Shown: piece by piece, positions 45,812-55,800 of the stretch
Layout of the letters: each line of letters begins with the position of its first letter
How positions within the stretch are numbered: the stretch's first letter is position 1
Assembly: GCA_963556495.2 (NCBI GenBank)
Contig: OY747700.1
Span: 7,433,020-7,497,019 of the forward strand
Direction: 5' to 3'
DNA: 64,000 bases
From: Valencia hispanica
Taxonomy: Eukaryota > Chordata > Actinopteri > Cyprinodontiformes > Valenciidae
Position numbers and translations under genes: made by a program
Notes under the pieces: model-generated
What the model saw: the letters and a program-made list of their open reading frames with translations, nothing else
Database searches by the model: none
What the model was told of the DNA's origin: nothing

Positions 45812-46160
45812 TCACCTACCCGCCTCACCTCGGAGCTCCAGCTCCTTGGACACCTTGGCAGCGATGTCTCTGAAGGCTAACGGCGCCCCCCACAGGCGCC
45901 TGAACTTGACGCCGCTCTGGCCCGGCCCGCTGGGCAGCTGGCAGACCTCAGCTTCGAAGGCCACGCGGGCGCCGGCCGCGCCATGGGTGCAGGACAGGAG
46001 GAAAGGCCCGGCCAGGTGGACCTGGCAGCCGCAGCCCTGCGCCGCCTCCCGCAGAGCCACCGCCACCTCGGCCGGGTCCCGGGGGCTCCGGACCCTCACA
46101 TCCCATCCGCATCGGGGGGTCCGGGGCTCGGCCGCTTTCTGATGCCCAGATAGATGGCGA
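45812..46160 (-). CDS. mark4: mark4 last coding exon with KA1 domain
   Basis: This encodes the C-terminal kinase-associated (KA1) domain of MAP/microtubule affinity-regulating kinase 4, a Ser/Thr kinase that phosphorylates tau-type proteins; KA1 binds acidic membranes and restrains the kinase. After acceptor CATTCCTCCTAG the frame gives RHLSGHQKAAEPRTPRCGW, then VRVRSPRDPAEVAVALREAA, GPFLLSCTHG, FEAEVCQLPSGPGQSGVKF and FRDIAAKVSKELEL. Human MARK4 has the same plan and ends in a DLEL-type motif. Here the frame runs on for RGEAGR before TGA at 45812. A strong donor-like site, CGAG followed by GTGAGG, sits right after ELEL, so the true end may be spliced. The first base completes a split codon from the 45-nt exon. 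Confidence 0.92.
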
Positions 46161-46550
46161 CTAGGAGGAATGAAATGTGGGAGGGAGAGAACAGACGGGA
46201 ATATTTAACATGCGACGTAACTGAGTCTGATTTCCTACCTTCCTTTGATGGGCGGATTTGGTTTTTCCTAATAAATAATAATTCATGACTTTGGAACGAA
46301 AACAAACTGCGTCATAAAAAAGCAGGTAGAGAGAAAATCTCCTGTTAGATATTAAGTTTTTTTAGACTTTCCCACCTTTGATGTGACCTTTACACTAATC
46401 CTACGCTTCAGCACTTTTTGATTGAGTTTCTGCTCATTTTTCACCCCAACATAACAAACTTCAGTTCCCATCATTGAGACACGAAGAGATGAAGTTCACC
46501 ATAAATCTACGGCTGTAAGAACAAGAAACCGGAAGGAAACACAGAGCGCA

Positions 46551-47461
46551 AAAGGAAGGAAGGGAGGAAGGAAAGGATGGAAGGGAGAGAGGAAGGAAGG
46601 GAGGAAATGGAGAGAAGGGAGGGATGGAAAAAGGAAGGAAAGAAGGAAATGGAGGGAGAGAATGGAGAGAAGGGAAGGAAGGAAGAGAAGAAATGAGAGA
46701 AGGAAGGGAGAAAAAGAAGGAAGGAAGGACGGAACAAGAGAAGAAAGGGAGAAAAGGAAGGAAGGGAGGAAATGGAAAGAAGGGAAGGATGGAAGAAGGA
46801 AGAGAAGGAAGGAAGGAAATGGAAAGATGGAAAAAGGAAGGAAAGAAGGAAGGAAGGAAATGGAGAGAAGGGAGGGATGGAAAAAGGAAGGAAAGAAGGA
46901 AGGAAGAAAGGAAGGAAGGAAACGGAGGGAGAGAATGGAGAGAAGGGAAGGAAGGAAGAGAAGGAAGGAGAGAAGGAAGGAAGGGAGAAAAAGAAGGAAG
47001 GAAGGAAGGGAGGAAATGGAGAGAAGGGAAGGATGGAAGAAGGAAGGAAGGAAGGAAGGAAGGAAGGAAGGAAGGAAGGAAGGAAGGAAGGAAGAAACAA
47101 GAGAAGGAAGGGAGAAAAGGAAGGAAGGGAGGAAATGGAGAGAAGGGAAGGATGGAAGAAGGAAGGAAAGAAGGACAGGAGAGAAGGAAGGGATGGAAAA
47201 AGAAGGAAAGAAGGAAATGGAGACAGAGAATGGAGAGAAGGGAAGGAAGGAAGGAAGGAAGAAAGGAAGGAAATGGAGAGAAGGGAGGGATGGAAAAAGG
47301 AGGAAAGAAGAAAGGAAGGAAGGAAATGGAGGGAGAGAATGGAGAGAAGGGAAAGAAGGAAGGAAGGAAGGAAAGAAGGAAGGGAGAGAAGGAAGGAAGG
47401 AAGAAAGGAAAGCAGGAAAGAAGGGAGAAAAGGAAGGAAGGAAGGAAGGAAGGAAGGAAAA
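46551..47461 (+). repeat. Polypurine microsatellite, mostly GGAA/GAAG, in mark4 last intron
   Basis: About 911 bp are almost free of C and nearly free of T on the plus strand, with blocks such as GGAAGGAAGGAAGGAAGGAA at 47040-47095. The long lysine/glutamate/glycine/arginine frames (248-291 codons) in all three plus frames, and the Ser/Pro/Phe/Leu frame opposite, are translations of this repeat and not genes. Confidence 0.97.
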
Positions 47462-48111
47462 TCCTACGTACTCATCTCAACTGTATTTTCTATAATTGAC
47501 AGCAAAAACACTGAATGAAGAAAGTCAACCAAAAGGTGTTTAAACAAAAGTATTAGTTAAACGTTGTTTACATTTATTCAACAAAGTTATTGCTGCTTTT
47601 TACATTTAATTTAATTTAAACAGGATATTTGTCATATTAAAGGTGGATAAAGTTTTAAAAAGTAATTAATCATGTTGGTTTATATTTCAGAAATCTGGCC
47701 TTTAACTGTGATTAATTCAGTTTAAGCCCATCAGAACATAAAGATAGAGGAAATGCAAATTCATGACAAATCTACCACAACAACAACACGTTAAAATCCT
47801 GCTAGATGGGTGCAGGTAAGATGGAAACAATCACATCTCGGTTCTACCTGCAGGAATCATCTACAACAAGGAGCCAAACTCAGAGTCTACATCTACACCA
47901 CAGTCTGCATATGTAACATTAATCTGCAACTGTTTTTACCTGCTGCTTTTAACCTGAGACTGGGCTGGAGCCGCTGAGGCTGAGAGGAGCACACGAGACC
48001 TTCAGTAACACACTGATGAACCATGAACTACCAACCAGACGGATAGCATACGAGTAAAGTAAAAGATGTCAGTAGGATCTAGGCTGGCTCTCGCAGAAAT
48101 GAACGCTCCAT
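47462..48111. other. mark4 intron sequence, nothing recognised
   Basis: Ordinary AT-rich intron DNA between two simple repeats; no repeat family or exon seen. Confidence 0.4.
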
Positions 48112-48535
48112 TAAATAAAAACACTGAATAAAGGAAGAAAAAAGGACAAAACACTAAAGAAATAAGAGGAAAAACTGAAAGATAAAGGAAAAAAAGAGAA
48201 AATTGACAAAACAGAAAAAAGTACAAAAAGGAAAAAAGGAAAAAAAAAGAAAACAGACAAAAAAATAAGTAAAAAAAGAAAAAAAAGTTTTTAAAAAAAG
48301 TTAAAAAGGAAATGAGGAAAAAAGGATCAAACTGACAAAACAGGAAAAAGTGGAAAAGGAAAAATGAAAAAAAGAAAACAGACAAAAAATGTTTTAAAAA
48401 AGTCTAAATGAAATATAAGAAAAAAATAGAAAATTGACAAAACAGAAAAATGTGAAAAAAGGAAAAATTGAAGAAAGATTCTAAGAGCAAAACGAAAGAA
48501 AAGACAAAAAGTTAAAGTAAAAAAAAAGGAAGAAA
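48112..48535. repeat. A-rich degenerate tandem repeat
   Basis: The phrase TTGACAAAACAGAAAAA (or a close variant) recurs near 48202, 48332 and 48433, followed each time by GGAAAAA and AGAAAACAGACAAAAA, giving an irregular unit of about 100-130 bp. Low-complexity frames here are not genes. Confidence 0.75.
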
Positions 48536-49046
48536 AAAAAGCCCAAACCCAACATTAATGCGTATGCCAGCTGACAGGACACCATCATTCTCTTATGTTT
48601 GCAATATAAGGAAAAGGCAGCTTTCTAACCTGAAAAACCCAACATTATTCAGTAAGCCTATAAAAAAATAAAACATAACAACCAGCACAGAACAAATGAC
48701 TGGCGCACTGTTAAGCTCAGGTAAAACTGTTACAACCATTAAAATGTGCAGATTGATGAATTCTTGCCCTGATGCCTAAACAATTTGGCATTTCATCAGC
48801 TTCTTAAAGGAGTCTCCCATTTACCTGAGGGATTTCAACTGCATAACTTTAAATTAAAGGTAGAGTGATAGGCAACTTAGCATCTTTAGCTGAAGATGCT
48901 GTTGCTAAAGAGCTTCACAAGCCCAGAGGAGGATTTAATTTTAGGTTTAAAATACGACAGAAACTGTCAATTTCTGCTTTGTTTTATATGTTCATAAACA
49001 ATCTAAGATACATTTATACCTCACTTGTGTTTTATTTATCAAGCAT
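48536..49046. other. mark4 intron sequence, nothing recognised
   Basis: No exon or repeat family seen. Confidence 0.35.
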
Positions 49047-49254
49047 TGTTACGGCCACCTGTTTGTACAGGGGCCTTGAGTTATATTGTGTTACAGCCCC
49101 TTGTGTTTGGCCAGATATTTTTGTTAACTCAATTTGTTTTCTGTTTGTATCTCAAGCCTTGCTCCTCCTGCTGCAGACTCTGTTCCTCCATTTTAACATC
49201 TCACTCCAGGGTTTATGTTACTTCCCCCTTCCCTAGCTGAGCCGGGTCGTAACA
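49047..49254 (+). mobile_element. LTR of a retrotransposon remnant
   Basis: The segment starts TGTTACGG and ends CGTAACA, so it has TG..CA boundaries inside a short inverted repeat, as LTRs do. It is followed four bases later by TGGGGGGCTTGTCCAGGATC, which resembles a primer-binding site for tRNA-Pro. At 208 bp it fits a short LTR of the Ty3/Gypsy kind. No gag or pol follows. Confidence 0.6.
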
Positions 49255-49520
49255 TAAGTGGGGGGCTTGTCCAGGATCCCGGACAAGCCCCCAATTATGT
49301 TACTTCCCCCTTCCCTAGCTGAGCTGGGTCGTAACATAACTGAGGGGCTTGTCCAGGATCCCGGACAAGCCACACTTATGTTACTTCCTCCTTCCGGGAT
49401 CCTGGACGAGCCCCCACTTATGTTGCTGAGCTGGGTCGTAACATAAGCGGGGGCTTGTCCAGGATCCCGGACGACCCCCCTATTATATTACTCACCCTTT
49501 CCCTAGTCGAGCTGGGATGT
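49255..49520. repeat. Inverted concatemer of LTR-end and primer-binding-site sequence
   Basis: The module GTAACATAA + GGGGCTTGTCC + GGATCC is repeated in alternating orientation: direct at about 49249-49280, inverted at 49280-49303, direct at 49330-49361, inverted at 49361-49384, a rearranged inverted piece at 49394-49423, direct at 49436-49470. GGATCCCGG-centred palindromes join the units. Each direct unit also carries TTCCCTAGCTGAGC(T/C)GGGTC from the LTR end. Confidence 0.85.
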
Positions 49521-50024
49521 AACAAGCATAATCAGGTCATTTTATTCAGATCAGCAGCAGAGATGCACAAATCTGAGATTTGTAGTTGATTTTTTGTTCT
49601 TCAATTTTTGCAAAGCTCTGACCTGCCGATGTTGATTTTAGCCAATTAGTTGATTTTAACTGACTGAATTTAAAACTAGTTCCCTTTACGGATGAACTGG
49701 CACCGCACTGGCTAAAAGCATTTACTTTTTACAGGAGTGATACTTAAAAAAAACCCCATTATATTCAGATTCATTTGACAAGTGTAATCCGTTCATTTGG
49801 AATCATTTAGTCACCTGATGGGGAAGCTATTGGCAGAAACTGCAATCAAGCCATGTTTAGGTGCCCTTCTGACAAAAGTCTGCAAAGAAATCTAAATCAA
49901 CAAACTCTCTATTTCAGTGGTCCACGTGTGGAAAAAGAAAAAGTTGCTCCTATGGGATGTGGAGTGAAGGTTGGGTCCACACGATGATTTTTAACAGCTA
50001 GCTCTAACACAGACAAGCACTCAC

Positions 50025-50069
50025 CTTGTGACCGGAGATCTGGTGATTCTCTCAGGTTGGTCTGTGACC
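50025..50069 (-). CDS. mark4: mark4 45-nt coding exon
   Basis: Acceptor TCTTCTACCTCTTGAG and donor GTGAGT bound exactly 45 nt. It encodes VTDQPERITRSPVT, matching human MARK4 VTDEPERIGGPEVT as I recall it, between the SKLTR and CHLP-type segments. Phases agree on both sides: AA from the 273-nt exon plus G gives Lys, and AG plus T of the last exon gives Ser. Because its length is a multiple of three and the flanking exons share the phase, skipping it would keep the frame. Confidence 0.88.
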
Positions 50070-50778
50070 CTCAAGAGGTAGAAGAAAAAAAAGATCCATT
50101 AGGAATCAAACAAATAACCTCTATACAACCCATCCTAATACCCTCCCTGCTCTAAAGTTCCTCTACTTCTTGGCATCAATTACAGCACAGAACAACTGCA
50201 ACTTTTAAGCCACACAGATGGATCATCAGCCCCCTGCACTGCTCTGAAACACTGGATGGAGACCAAACAGCCAAAAAACAAACAAAAAAACCCACTAAAG
50301 TAAAGCAGGTGAGAAGGTCAGATGGAGTGGGGTTGAGTTTATACTGTAACAGAGAGACATAGTTAAACAGACAGTACGTGAGTCTGTGTTTGTGTACTTG
50401 TTTAGCACCTTTTCTGGTATATTCACCAACCTCCTGAAAACCGTTATGCCTATGGGGACCAAAGCCTGGTCCTAATGCAGCAGACCCACATTTCTATGGT
50501 AAGCGGTAAGAGGTATGATGCGAATTAAGTTTTGGTTAAGGTTGGGTTAGGGATATACAGGCAATAGTTAATGTTGAGGGGGGTTTAGGGTAAGAAATAA
50601 ATGCAGCTACTCAAGCTACAGTCATACATTCACACAATCTTACAGCCTTTTTAGCAAGTTGGTACGGCTGCTGTTCAGTTTGCAAGAGCAACTTGAGGCA
50701 TTCTTGAGAAAATGAGGTGATTTTCTTTCATACGCTGGACGTAGAGTTCTTATGTTCTTCGTAAAGGTGCCTGGGAAC

Positions 50779-51761
50779 TAGGGATGTCCCGATCACATTT
50801 CTTTGCCCACCGAGTCAAGTCAGAGTTGTTTGATTTCAAATATCTGCCGATACCGAGTTGTCCTTTTAAGTTTTCTTAAGTATCTATATGATGCTCTACC
50901 GTGTGAGATTCGCTAAATTGTTGAGCATGCAAGGTGACGCATTGTAAATAAAACTTGAGTTGACCCATTGTGTAGTAAAGCTTACGTCTGTGTGGTAACC
51001 CCAAAAGCAGACAAATTTTGATACAAGAACGTAGCTTGTTGTGAATGCCCGGCAGAGCTATGTCTGTAAAGTAGTGATGAGAAGGAATCTCATTCGGTGG
51101 CTTCAGGTTCTCCCGAGGAATGCGAAATCCGACGTTTGCAACCACAAACAGCGACTCGTCATCCAGTATGATCAGTCCGGCTGTCTTGGTGATTATCTTT
51201 TTTTTACCTTTTCGCTGTCCTTAGGCAATTTCTCTTTGTTTGTTTTTTTACGAATCTTTTGGTGTCGGCTGGCTCAGTGTTTTTGTCGGAGTGCCGTATC
51301 AGAATCTCAGTGTTGAATGCAGCTCAGTTATTTCCACCAAGTGAAACGCCCAATTTGCACACATTAGCTGTGGCTGCTGCGCTGCCTTCACTGTTCAGCT
51401 CAAAATACGTCCAAACTGCTGACGTTTGCTCTCTAGTGAGGCAACACGTTCGCCCTGCATTAGCCTACTAGCTAGCAGCTCACAATTGTGTTGTCTCAAT
51501 TCCCCGCCTGCCGTAAATTGTGTAACCTTACGGTGTTGCTGTCGTCCATGCAACAGTGAATATTGATGCAGTGGAGCTTGTCGAAATCAAAACTAAGCCA
51601 CTGTCAATCCGTTTGACAATCTCTGTGTCAGGATGAATTTAAAATGTCATGCTTGTTGTTTTATGAGGTTATATCAGATCATTTCCATCCGATTCCGATC
51701 ACTTAAAAATAACGTGATCGGGCCCGATTTCCAATCACATGATCGGATTGGGACATCCCTA
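50779..51761. mobile_element. hAT-type MITE (TAGGGATGTCCCGATC family) with 8-bp duplication
   Basis: The ends TAGGGATGTCCCGATC and GATCGGATTGGGACATCCCTA (the latter with one extra base) are inverted. Flanks CTGGGAAC (50771-50778) and CTTGGAAC (51762-51769) match in 7 of 8 positions. The 983-bp interior has no transposase I can recognise. Confidence 0.9.
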
Positions 51762-51769
51762 CTTGGAAC

Positions 51770-54349
51770 CTTCCTACGGCACATTACGGCCATCACACAA
51801 AAACTGTTGTCGGAAGGTGTCAGTACAGCCCCCCCTATGTGCAAGTCACAGCAATCTCAAGTCATTGTTAGGAAGACCCTACGCCTTTCTGAACAATATG
51901 TCGGGATATATAAGCAGCGGCCATTCCGATGTCTCCAAAATTCTATGTCTTGATCGTCACATCGGCTGGAAAAAACAGTTTTCAGAATGCCAATAATGCG
52001 GAGAAGACTACAGGGGCACCTTCTGCAGGTTACAGGACGAAGAAAAAGATCTAGCGATTGTAGCCGCCGCTTTCGTTCGGGAGCGCCAGGCGGACCCGGA
52101 GAGAAGACGGCGACGCTGATCGGGCACAGAAGTGCCGCCTCTACGACTAGTACAAGACTCTGTTTCACGAGCTGGACCATGAGTTGGAAGGTTTTTTACG
52201 TCCCCTCCCTGAGAACGGCAAGAACGTACTTCTGCCTTACAATCACCTTACTTTTGACTAACGAATGGCGCGGGAGCAAAAGTAAGAACGCCAAACAAAT
52301 TTCCGTTCGTATGGCGTTCAAAAAAACGCTGACAGGTTAAATGTGTTCTTGTGGCATACTTAGAGCCACCGTAGGAATATGGGATTGTGGAATGGTCTCC
52401 TGACCCCAAATAATCCACTAACATTGTGCCTTGTTCTCCGGTTGTTCCTAAGCCATCGTGCGAAGGCCTAATGAAGATGGTTTTAGTCACACGTTTGTAG
52501 ACAACCTTCAAAAACACCAACGACCTGGCCATGAAATTACAAACAGGGTACGAACGATGGACTCTGCCTTAAGGAACTCATTGGAAATTGCTCAAAAATC
52601 ATTAGAAGGGTTTTCGCAGCTGTTTGTATGAGTTATTGTTACCAAGTGTTAAAGGCGTCCTAGAAGTCAAACCCGCATTTACCTTGTTGTTGTTTGATTT
52701 ATGCAGTTTGGGGTGTCAAATGTAGCATACTAAAAAGTCTGTACTGTGTACGACCTGCTTTCCGACAAAAATTTATAGTTTTGTAATTGCCACGGAGAAA
52801 CGGGCCAATCTGGGCAAAGCTCTGATAAAGCATCATAGACCACTGACACACCCTCATAAATTTACATGTCTCCGCCCACTTCAACGTAACCGTTGGTTAT
52901 ATAGCAGTTAACAGTATCGTCATAGAGCCATCAGGGTAAACCGGCCAATCAGCACACAGCTCATTTAGTATTCAAGAGTAGGCGGGGAAAACCAGCTTTT
53001 CGATTGTAGGGCTTTATTATGAGGTTGTATTTGGCCATTTTTCAGCCCCAACAAAGTTTTTATATGCTGTATAGAGGCTCAAAGAACAGTTTCCAATTGT
53101 CAAAAATGTTGTTCTAGAATCCCTTTAACATGAATGGAAGTAAAATTAGCAGGTTCCTTTAATGAATCTTTTTTTTAAAACAATTATGCATTTATTGCAT
53201 TTTCAGAAATTCGATTACCATGGTGGATAATTAAGGAGTATGCATGAAAGCTATGTGCTACCGAGGGTGTTTGTTCGGTGTTTACATTGTCTGCTGGTAG
53301 GAGTGTTTTGATTGAGATTGTGTGTCTGACTTGATTATTTTTTTGTTTAGTTTGTTACTTTATAAGTCGTCGAAAAGGGCCAGTGTCCTGCGTTCGTTCA
53401 CTAAGCTAAGGGTCCCTCTTGGGACAATAAAGTATTTATTCTATTCAAGTCAATAAAAAGTCAGAACATGGGCAGAAATACAAACTTGTGTGAGTGTACT
53501 TGAAGCTGCTGATGTAAATTAAACGTGGATCTAAATACTAAAATTATGAAAAGAAGTTCCTTTTTTTTTATTCTGCCAAAAAAAATAAAATAAATTCTTC
53601 TAAAAATAAAATTGAAAGGAGTGAATTTTGTTGTTTTTATTAATGTGATAAAAGAAAAAAAAACTACACAGTCTGTAAGAAGAACCATTACATTATGATG
53701 ATCAAATATAGCTATAATTAAATATAAATATTTCATCTGTAGCTCTTAAAGATTAAAAGGAAGAAAATAATGTTACAAGCTGTTATAGAGAGCTTGCACT
53801 TTCAATTTTTGATCACTAGATGGCCCAAATGTTTTTCTTTGTTTTTTTTTTAAAGATGGCCACTTCAATTTGTAGTTTTTTTAAGTTAAGATGACATGAA
53901 GGATGTTTTATTTATCAGTCCGCATTCTCTAAAGAAGAAAAGGTTTTTCAGCAACAACCGCCTCGTCTCTGCAGCGCGTCTATTAATGTAAATAAAAGAT
54001 TTATTAACTGTGTGAAACCTAAATGACTGCAGCAAACGAGCATGGAAGATCTTCCAGCTGAATTAAAAGCACTAAAACTCTTAAAAAGAAGGAAATATTT
54101 CCCTCTCAAAGTCATGGTGATAGAAATCAGAAGATTATTGCTTCTCCCTCAAAACCGATAGATGCCAAAATGCACTTATGTCCACAATATTCCTGGAAAT
54201 ACTAAAAAGCGAATCCTAGATAAAAAAGATTGGACATTCAGCAATGATTTAAAAAAAGAGAAAGTACACCCAGGTCATAATAAACTCTAACAGGTTCAAA
54301 CATGACCCAAAGTCTACCACACCACACAAAGGATTCCACGCCATTGCTG
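51770..54349. other. mark4 intron sequence, unassigned
   Basis: Between 51,930 and 52,560 the sequence is GC-richer and carries arginine-rich short frames on both strands, which could be a decayed transposase, but I could not match any motif. The rest is AT-rich. A TCACTAGATGGC CTCF-like 12-mer lies at 53813-53824. Confidence 0.35.
53370..53448 (+). mobile_element. Probable LINE 3' tail
   Basis: GGGTCCCTCTTGGGACAATAAAGTATTTATTC resembles the TTCCCTCTGGGATCAATAAAGTATTTTTGA tail of the L2-like LINE at 6870-6900. Confidence 0.6.
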
Positions 54350-55010
54350 TTTATTAAAAAAAGGCAAGGCTAAAGTGAGAAAGCTGCGTGTCAGAAAGTA
54401 AGTACACCCTTGCAGCTTCAATAGGGTTGAAAAGGGAAAGGAGCGGCAAAATGCCAGGGCAGGAAGGCTGTCAGCAATGATCTTAGAGAAGTAACAGCCG
54501 CTGCGCAGCAATCTGAAAAAGGGTTAAAGGGACGTTTCCCAAATTAATCTAAGGTGCGTCATCATACAGGGAGAAATATCCACCGATCGAAACCCTTTAG
54601 GACCAGCAGAATCAGCGTAAGGCCAGACTGTGCAATACTCAGAGAAAAGACAAACGCTATAAGAGCTCCATCGCTACAAGTCTCAGCTGACGTGTTAAAT
54701 GCAGAAGTTCATGACAGGAAAGAGTGAACAAGCTAGCAAAGCTGCATCTGAATCAACCACAAAGTCCCTTAGCAATGTGAAACCACAGTAGAAACGTTTG
54801 GCTGAAACGCACAGAAAACCAAACAGCATGTCAGCACAACCTCTTTATAACAACTGTTAAACACGGTGGTGGAGAGATAATGATTTGGGCTCATTTTGCA
54901 ACCCAATTTTTGAAGCATGGCTTAAACCAGAGGCCACCTCAACCGAATATTTTTTGTCTTTGTTTTTTTTTTTTTTCAGAAAGATGACGGAAGAATGTGA
55001 AGGCCATCCG
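54350..55010 (+). pseudogene. Degenerate Tc1-like element fragment
   Basis: Plus-strand words include GCAAAATGCCAGGGCAGGAA and CAGCAATGATCTTAGAGAAG (N-terminal part) and later ACTGTTAAACACGGTGGTGG, which decodes to TVKHGGG of the DDE domain. No intact frame. A scrap of the same family sits at 45070-45165. Confidence 0.65.
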
Positions 55011-55621
55011 TCATTTTGACAGATTACAGTTCACCTCCCTGACCACTTGATGCAGACGCGCTGACATTTTCAACTTTACGCACAGAGTAGAGGTAACTAA
55101 ATCAATCCCCCCTAAAAAAAGAGACCTATGAGAGCATCTTATCAGACCCAGACCCTGTACTCAATGCATCTTGCTAACAGAGAGCGGACAGTGCATTGAA
55201 GAGTTATGGAGCCTGGCGTTGTTCCGACCACCGACGCATGCTGCAGGATTTCCTCCCGCTGAAGTGATGGCTTGTAGGTCAGGAAACAGCTCGTTCAGAG
55301 AGTCTTGACGACCTTTAATTCCAGTCTCCATTGTGGCAGCGGAGCGCGGATTCAGCCTCCAGAACAACATCTAAACCCAACATGAGAAGTCATCTGTCCG
55401 AGGCACAAATCCTGAACCTCATGACAAAAACCTCTGCAGCAATCCCACTATTTCATTACGCACAAGCAGGAGATCATTTCAGTTCCATGCGGAGCGGGAG
55501 GAAGTTGTGAGGCTGTGTGTTCAGGCTACAGCAGGTGCAATCGTTTGGTTTAATTGTTTAGTTGAAGATCTTTGTTCTGCTTGGATATTATTTAAAATGA
55601 ATAAAAAAATAAATACTACTT

Positions 55622-55800
55622 ACTAAGGATGTAAATTGGTAAAAATCTGGCTATACGATATATCGCGATACTATGAGTAAGAAGATATATTGGGACTTTT
55701 TAAACTGAATTTAACTGTAGGAAAACTGTCCCATCATTCTAAACACTCCAACCTGTTTCATACTTTAACACGTCCAGATAGATTTAACACGTAGATAACA
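55622..55800 (-). mobile_element. Truncated hAT-type MITE (TAGGGAT family), inverted
   Basis: TAAGGATGTAAATTGGTAAAAATCTGG and ATATATCGCGATACTATGAG are the reverse complement of the right half of the MITE at 30124-30508. The other end is missing. Confidence 0.75.

Noticed and set aside
46096..46305. Minus-strand frame ending in YLGIRKRPSPGPPDADGM as an alternative mark4 end
   Set aside because: It overlaps the last exon in a different frame; the other frame continues into the full KA1 domain with matching phase, so this one is a shadow unless an alternative acceptor is shown.
46624..47518. Three overlapping plus-strand frames of 248-291 codons rich in Lys, Glu, Gly, Arg
   Set aside because: All three frames stay open because the DNA is a GGAA-type repeat without stops; composition alone explains them.
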